Below are positions 7,132 through 9,603 of a stretch of DNA of 9,603 nucleotides, one piece after another. The notes below the pieces were generated by a model. The model did not search any database. It was given only the letters and a program-made list of their open reading frames with translations, and was not told the origin of the DNA. Location: NCBI GenBank assembly GCA_003455275.1, contig DMRR01000226.1, positions 1 through 9,603 on the forward strand. Reading direction: 5' to 3'. Made by a program: the position numbers and the translations under genes. This DNA is from Bacteroidota bacterium. GTDB taxonomy: Bacteria > Bacteroidota > Bacteroidia > Chitinophagales > UBA10324. The stretch's first letter is position 1; every line of letters begins with the position of its first letter.

Positions 7132-8234
7132 GAAAACTGCTTACATTTTTAAGATGGGTCATGATCATCTTTTCGGTGATATGCGCATTGAGCATGGTTA
7201 TTTGCCTTTGCTCGGTTTATTTTCCTCCGGGCAAGGCGTGGCTTGTTGCATTCTTCGGGCTGTTCTTTATTCCTCTTCTCATTCTGAATTCTGGGCTCGG
7301 AATTTTTTGGGTAGTGGTTCGCATTCGCCATGCTATCATTCCGCTCATTGGACTTTTGGCTTCTGTTCCACTTATCATCAACACATTTGGATTTCATTTC
7401 TTTTCTAAAAACGAAAAGGATGAACCCGGAAGAAGCGTAAAACTGCTAAGCTTCAATTGTCGCAATTTTGATTTGTATAACTGGCAGCACAACAGTGACA
7501 CGAAAAAAAATATTTTCAGAATGCTAATGGATGAACAGCCGGATGTTGTTTGCTTCCAGGAATTTTATACAAGCGATGAGTACAAAGGATGGAATACAAT
7601 AAAAGACTTGACCGAAAAACTTAAGATGCCCTATCATTATTTTTTTGTTTCGAACACAGTTGAGGCACATCAATGGGGGATTGCAACATTCAGCCGGTAT
7701 AAAATTATAAATTCAGGAACGGTAGACCATAACGGAAGAGATTCGCGGGCGTGTGTGTTCACCGATTTACAAATTGATTCTAATGTTGTTCGTGTTTACA
7801 ATCTGCATTTGCAGAGCAATCATCTTTCATACAGCGATTACAATGCAATTGATCTGGCAGATGATACTTCGCTCAACATAAATTCAGGAACCAGCATTTT
7901 GAAAAAGATGAAGCACGCTTATGTAACACGCGGCAAACAAGTACAAATGATTGCGAAGCACGCTCAGTCTTCTCCTTACCCTGTAATTATTTGCGGCGAC
8001 CTCAATGATGTTCCTTCATCTTTTGCCTATCACGAATTGAGAGGTAACAGGCAAGACGCCTTTCTAAAAAAGAGCTGGGGAATTGGATTTACTTATGATT
8101 ATTGGTTGCCGCTTTTCAGAATTGATTACATTTTTGCTGACCCGAAATTTCATATCAACAGTTTCAAAACCGGTAACGAAGATTTATCAGATCATTATCC
8201 GGTCTCTGCGTCCTTCACATTAAATCAAAAATAG
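7128..8234 (+). CDS. Membrane-anchored endonuclease/exonuclease/phosphatase (EEP) family protein
   Basis: The N-terminal 90 residues carry three hydrophobic segments (about 8-30, 36-64, 68-88). The rest is a complete EEP fold, the metal-dependent phosphoesterase superfamily that includes DNase I, exonuclease III and neutral sphingomyelinases. The visible catalytic motifs are N110 (LLSFNCRNFD), E145 (PDVVCFQEF), a WGIATFSR segment, VYNLHLQS, D291 and N293 in CGDLND, IDYIFAD, and D355-H356 in LSDHYP. All metal and catalytic residues expected of the family are present, so the enzyme should be active. Basic residues before the first segment (RK, R9) and between the second and third (VRIRH) point to those parts being cytosolic, which puts the catalytic domain in the periplasm. 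Its substrate, whether nucleic acid, lipid or sugar phosphate, cannot be read from sequence. It is the last gene of the mutL-rhomboid-rhomboid run and faces the convergent methyltransferase gene 10 bases away. Confidence 0.9.
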   Translation: MRKLLTFLRWVMIIFSVICALSMVICLCSVYFPPGKAWLVAFFGLFFIPLLILNSGLGIFWVVVRIRHAIIPLIGLLASVPLIINTFGFHFFSKNEKDEPGRSVKLLSFNCRNFDLYNWQHNSDTKKNIFRMLMDEQPDVVCFQEFYTSDEYKGWNTIKDLTEKLKMPYHYFFVSNTVEAHQWGIATFSRYKIINSGTVDHNGRDSRACVFTDLQIDSNVVRVYNLHLQSNHLSYSDYNAIDLADDTSLNINSGTSILKKMKHAYVTRGKQVQMIAKHAQSSPYPVIICGDLNDVPSSFAYHELRGNRQDAFLKKSWGIGFTYDYWLPLFRIDYIFADPKFHINSFKTGNEDLSDHYPVSASFTLNQK

Positions 8235-8244
8235 AAGCCGGCGC

Positions 8245-9603
8245 TTATTGATTCCTTAGTTCCAGCAAAGCGACATTTTCGATATGATGTGTGTGCGGAA
8301 ACATATCTACCGGCTGAATTTTCATTAATTCATATTGTGAGGATAACATTTGAATATCTCTTGCCTGCGATGCAGGATTGCAGCTCACATAAATTATCCG
8401 CGGACAACCGCATTGTACAATTTCTCTCACAACATCCGGGTGCATGCCTCCGCGTGGCGGATCGGTGATGATTACATCCGGCTTTCCATGTTCAGAAAAA
8501 AATTGTGGTGTCAATACTCTGCGCATGTCGGCGGCAAAAAACTTTGTGTTGTTGATTCCATTTAGTTGTGCATTTAGCCGCGCATCAATAATTGCATCTT
8601 CCACCTGCTCAATACCTATTACCTCTCGAGCCTTCTTTGCTATGAATAAGGCAATGCTGCCGGTGCCGGTATATAAATCATAAACCAATTCATCGCCGCT
8701 GAGCTGGGCAAAATCGCGGGTAACCTTGTAGAGATTGTATGCTTGTTCAGGGTTAGTTTGAAAAAAAGATTTTGCGCTGATACGAAACTGAAGGCCCTCC
8801 ATTTCTTCTGTGATAAAATTTTCACCGCGATAAGTAATTACTTCCTGATCAAAGATGGTGTCATTCACTTTGGTGCTGATGATGTATTGAAGCGAGGTGA
8901 TTTGCGGAAAATTATTTTTCAGTTCATCAAGCAACGGAAACATCCACTCATCTTTTTTTTCACCCGCCACCATAATCACCATGAATTCCCCTTTTCGATT
9001 GTTGCGAACAATCAGGGTTCGTAAAAAACCTTTCTTGTTCCAATTGTCATAAAATGATAAGCCATTTTTTACAGCAAAATTTTTCACACATAATCTAATC
9101 TGATTAGATGGCGCGGGCTGAAGGAAGCATTCTTCCAAATCCAATACTGTTGTAAAATTTCCTGAAACATGAAACCCGAGTGCAGGAACAGGCTTGTAGG
9201 TATCTGAATTAAATTCTTCTTTAGAAACCCAGGCTCGGTCAGCAGCAGAGTAATCAAGTTTGTTTCTATAGAATTTTTGATTCGTAGAACCAATGATGGG
9301 AAGGATTTCTTTCGGATGAACTTTGCCAATTCGCTCAAGCGAATCAATTACTGATTGTTGCTTGTATTTTAATTGTGATGGATAATCCAGAAACTGCCAT
9401 TTGCAGCCACCGCAAAATCCAAAATGTTTACAGAAAGATTCTATTCGATCTTCGGAAGGATGAACTAAGGTTTCTACACTTGCTTCCATCCAGTCTTTTT
9501 TTGATTTGTGAACTTTAATGTTCACCACATCACCGGGAACTGCGCCATCAATAAATGCAACCTTTCCATTAATTCGTGCTATGCTTTTTCCCTCATTTGC
9601 ATA
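8245..9603 (-). CDS. rlmD: 23S rRNA (uracil-5-)-methyltransferase, RlmD/RumA type, lacking only its first codons (5' end outside window)
   Basis: The enzyme methylates C5 of a uridine in 23S rRNA (U1939 for E. coli RlmD) using S-adenosylmethionine. The minus-strand frame is open to the window edge: upstream of a GTG at 9528, residues such as E-G-K-S-I-A-R-I-N-G and G-A-V-P-G-D-V-V are the start of a TRAM RNA-binding domain, so that GTG is an internal valine. The 4Fe-4S cysteines are at 9432-9430, 9414-9412 and 9405-9403 (C-K-H-F-G-F-C-G-G-C) with the fourth in ECFLQPA at 9129-9127. The methyltransferase domain shows SFFQTNPEQA, DLYTGTGSIAL, DPPRGG (8463-8446), the catalytic cysteine in SCNPA (8382-8380) and the general-base glutamate in HHIENVALLEL (8280-8278). 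The 452 visible residues mean about 10-20 are missing. The family also contains RlmC and RlmCD, so the exact uridine is inferred. Confidence 0.92.
   Translation of the reverse strand, partial: YANEGKSIARINGKVAFIDGAVPGDVVNIKVHKSKKDWMEASVETLVHPSEDRIESFCKHFGFCGGCKWQFLDYPSQLKYKQQSVIDSLERIGKVHPKEILPIIGSTNQKFYRNKLDYSAADRAWVSKEEFNSDTYKPVPALGFHVSGNFTTVLDLEECFLQPAPSNQIRLCVKNFAVKNGLSFYDNWNKKGFLRTLIVRNNRKGEFMVIMVAGEKKDEWMFPLLDELKNNFPQITSLQYIISTKVNDTIFDQEVITYRGENFITEEMEGLQFRISAKSFFQTNPEQAYNLYKVTRDFAQLSGDELVYDLYTGTGSIALFIAKKAREVIGIEQVEDAIIDARLNAQLNGINNTKFFAADMRRVLTPQFFSEHGKPDVIITDPPRGGMHPDVVREIVQCGCPRIIYVSCNPASQARDIQMLSSQYELMKIQPVDMFPHTHHIENVALLELRNQ

Noticed and set aside
8232..8250. Possible terminator between the two convergent genes (AAGC-CGGC-GCTT, with a T-rich stretch on the minus strand)
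   Set aside because: The stem is only four base pairs, too weak to call, although the T-rich tail on the minus side is suggestive.
9526..9528. GTG (minus strand) as the start of the rRNA methyltransferase gene
   Set aside because: Codons upstream, out to the window edge, encode the first part of a TRAM domain, so the true start is beyond 9603.

Overview
The window looks like ordinary chromosomal DNA of a member of the Bacteroidota. The clues are a DUF5686-type outer-membrane protein, a divergent long QueA homologue, a rhomboid with a Bacteroidota-style cytosolic tail, A/T-rich start regions without clear Shine-Dalgarno sequences, and a good match to the Bacteroidota promoter (TTG, 17 bases, TAnnTTTG) before mutL. 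The genus cannot be told from the sequence. I see no RNA genes, mobile elements, CRISPR arrays, repeats or signs of recent transfer, and no intergenic gap longer than about 100 bases.

Layout, left to right. (1) Bases 1-1953, plus strand: the C-terminal 650 residues of a DUF5686 outer-membrane beta-barrel protein whose start lies outside the window. (2) 2053-3288, plus: a 411-residue QueA-family protein, about 55 residues longer than E. coli QueA. (3) 3373-5250, plus: mutL, with a candidate promoter just upstream. (4) 5311-6147 and 6223-7131, plus: two different rhomboid intramembrane serine proteases in tandem. (5) 7128-8234, plus: a membrane-anchored endonuclease/exonuclease/phosphatase (EEP) protein, overlapping the second rhomboid by 4 bases through a TTG start. 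(6) 8245-9603, minus: an RlmD/RumA-type 23S rRNA uracil-5-methyltransferase that converges on the EEP gene with a 10-base gap; its first few codons lie beyond the window.

The genes from mutL to the EEP gene read like one transcription unit (gaps of 60, 75 and -4 bases). MutL is a cytosolic DNA-repair protein. The next three genes are inner-membrane proteins whose catalytic sites are all predicted to open to the periplasmic side, so they may form a functional set of unknown substrate. That set is the least explained part of the window. The other genes are housekeeping genes: tRNA modification, rRNA modification, mismatch repair and an envelope protein. Points worth a second look are the loss of the metal-binding motifs in MutL, a roughly 75-residue periplasmic insertion next to the active site of the first rhomboid, the GASA variant in the second rhomboid, and the predicted periplasmic orientation of the EEP domain.
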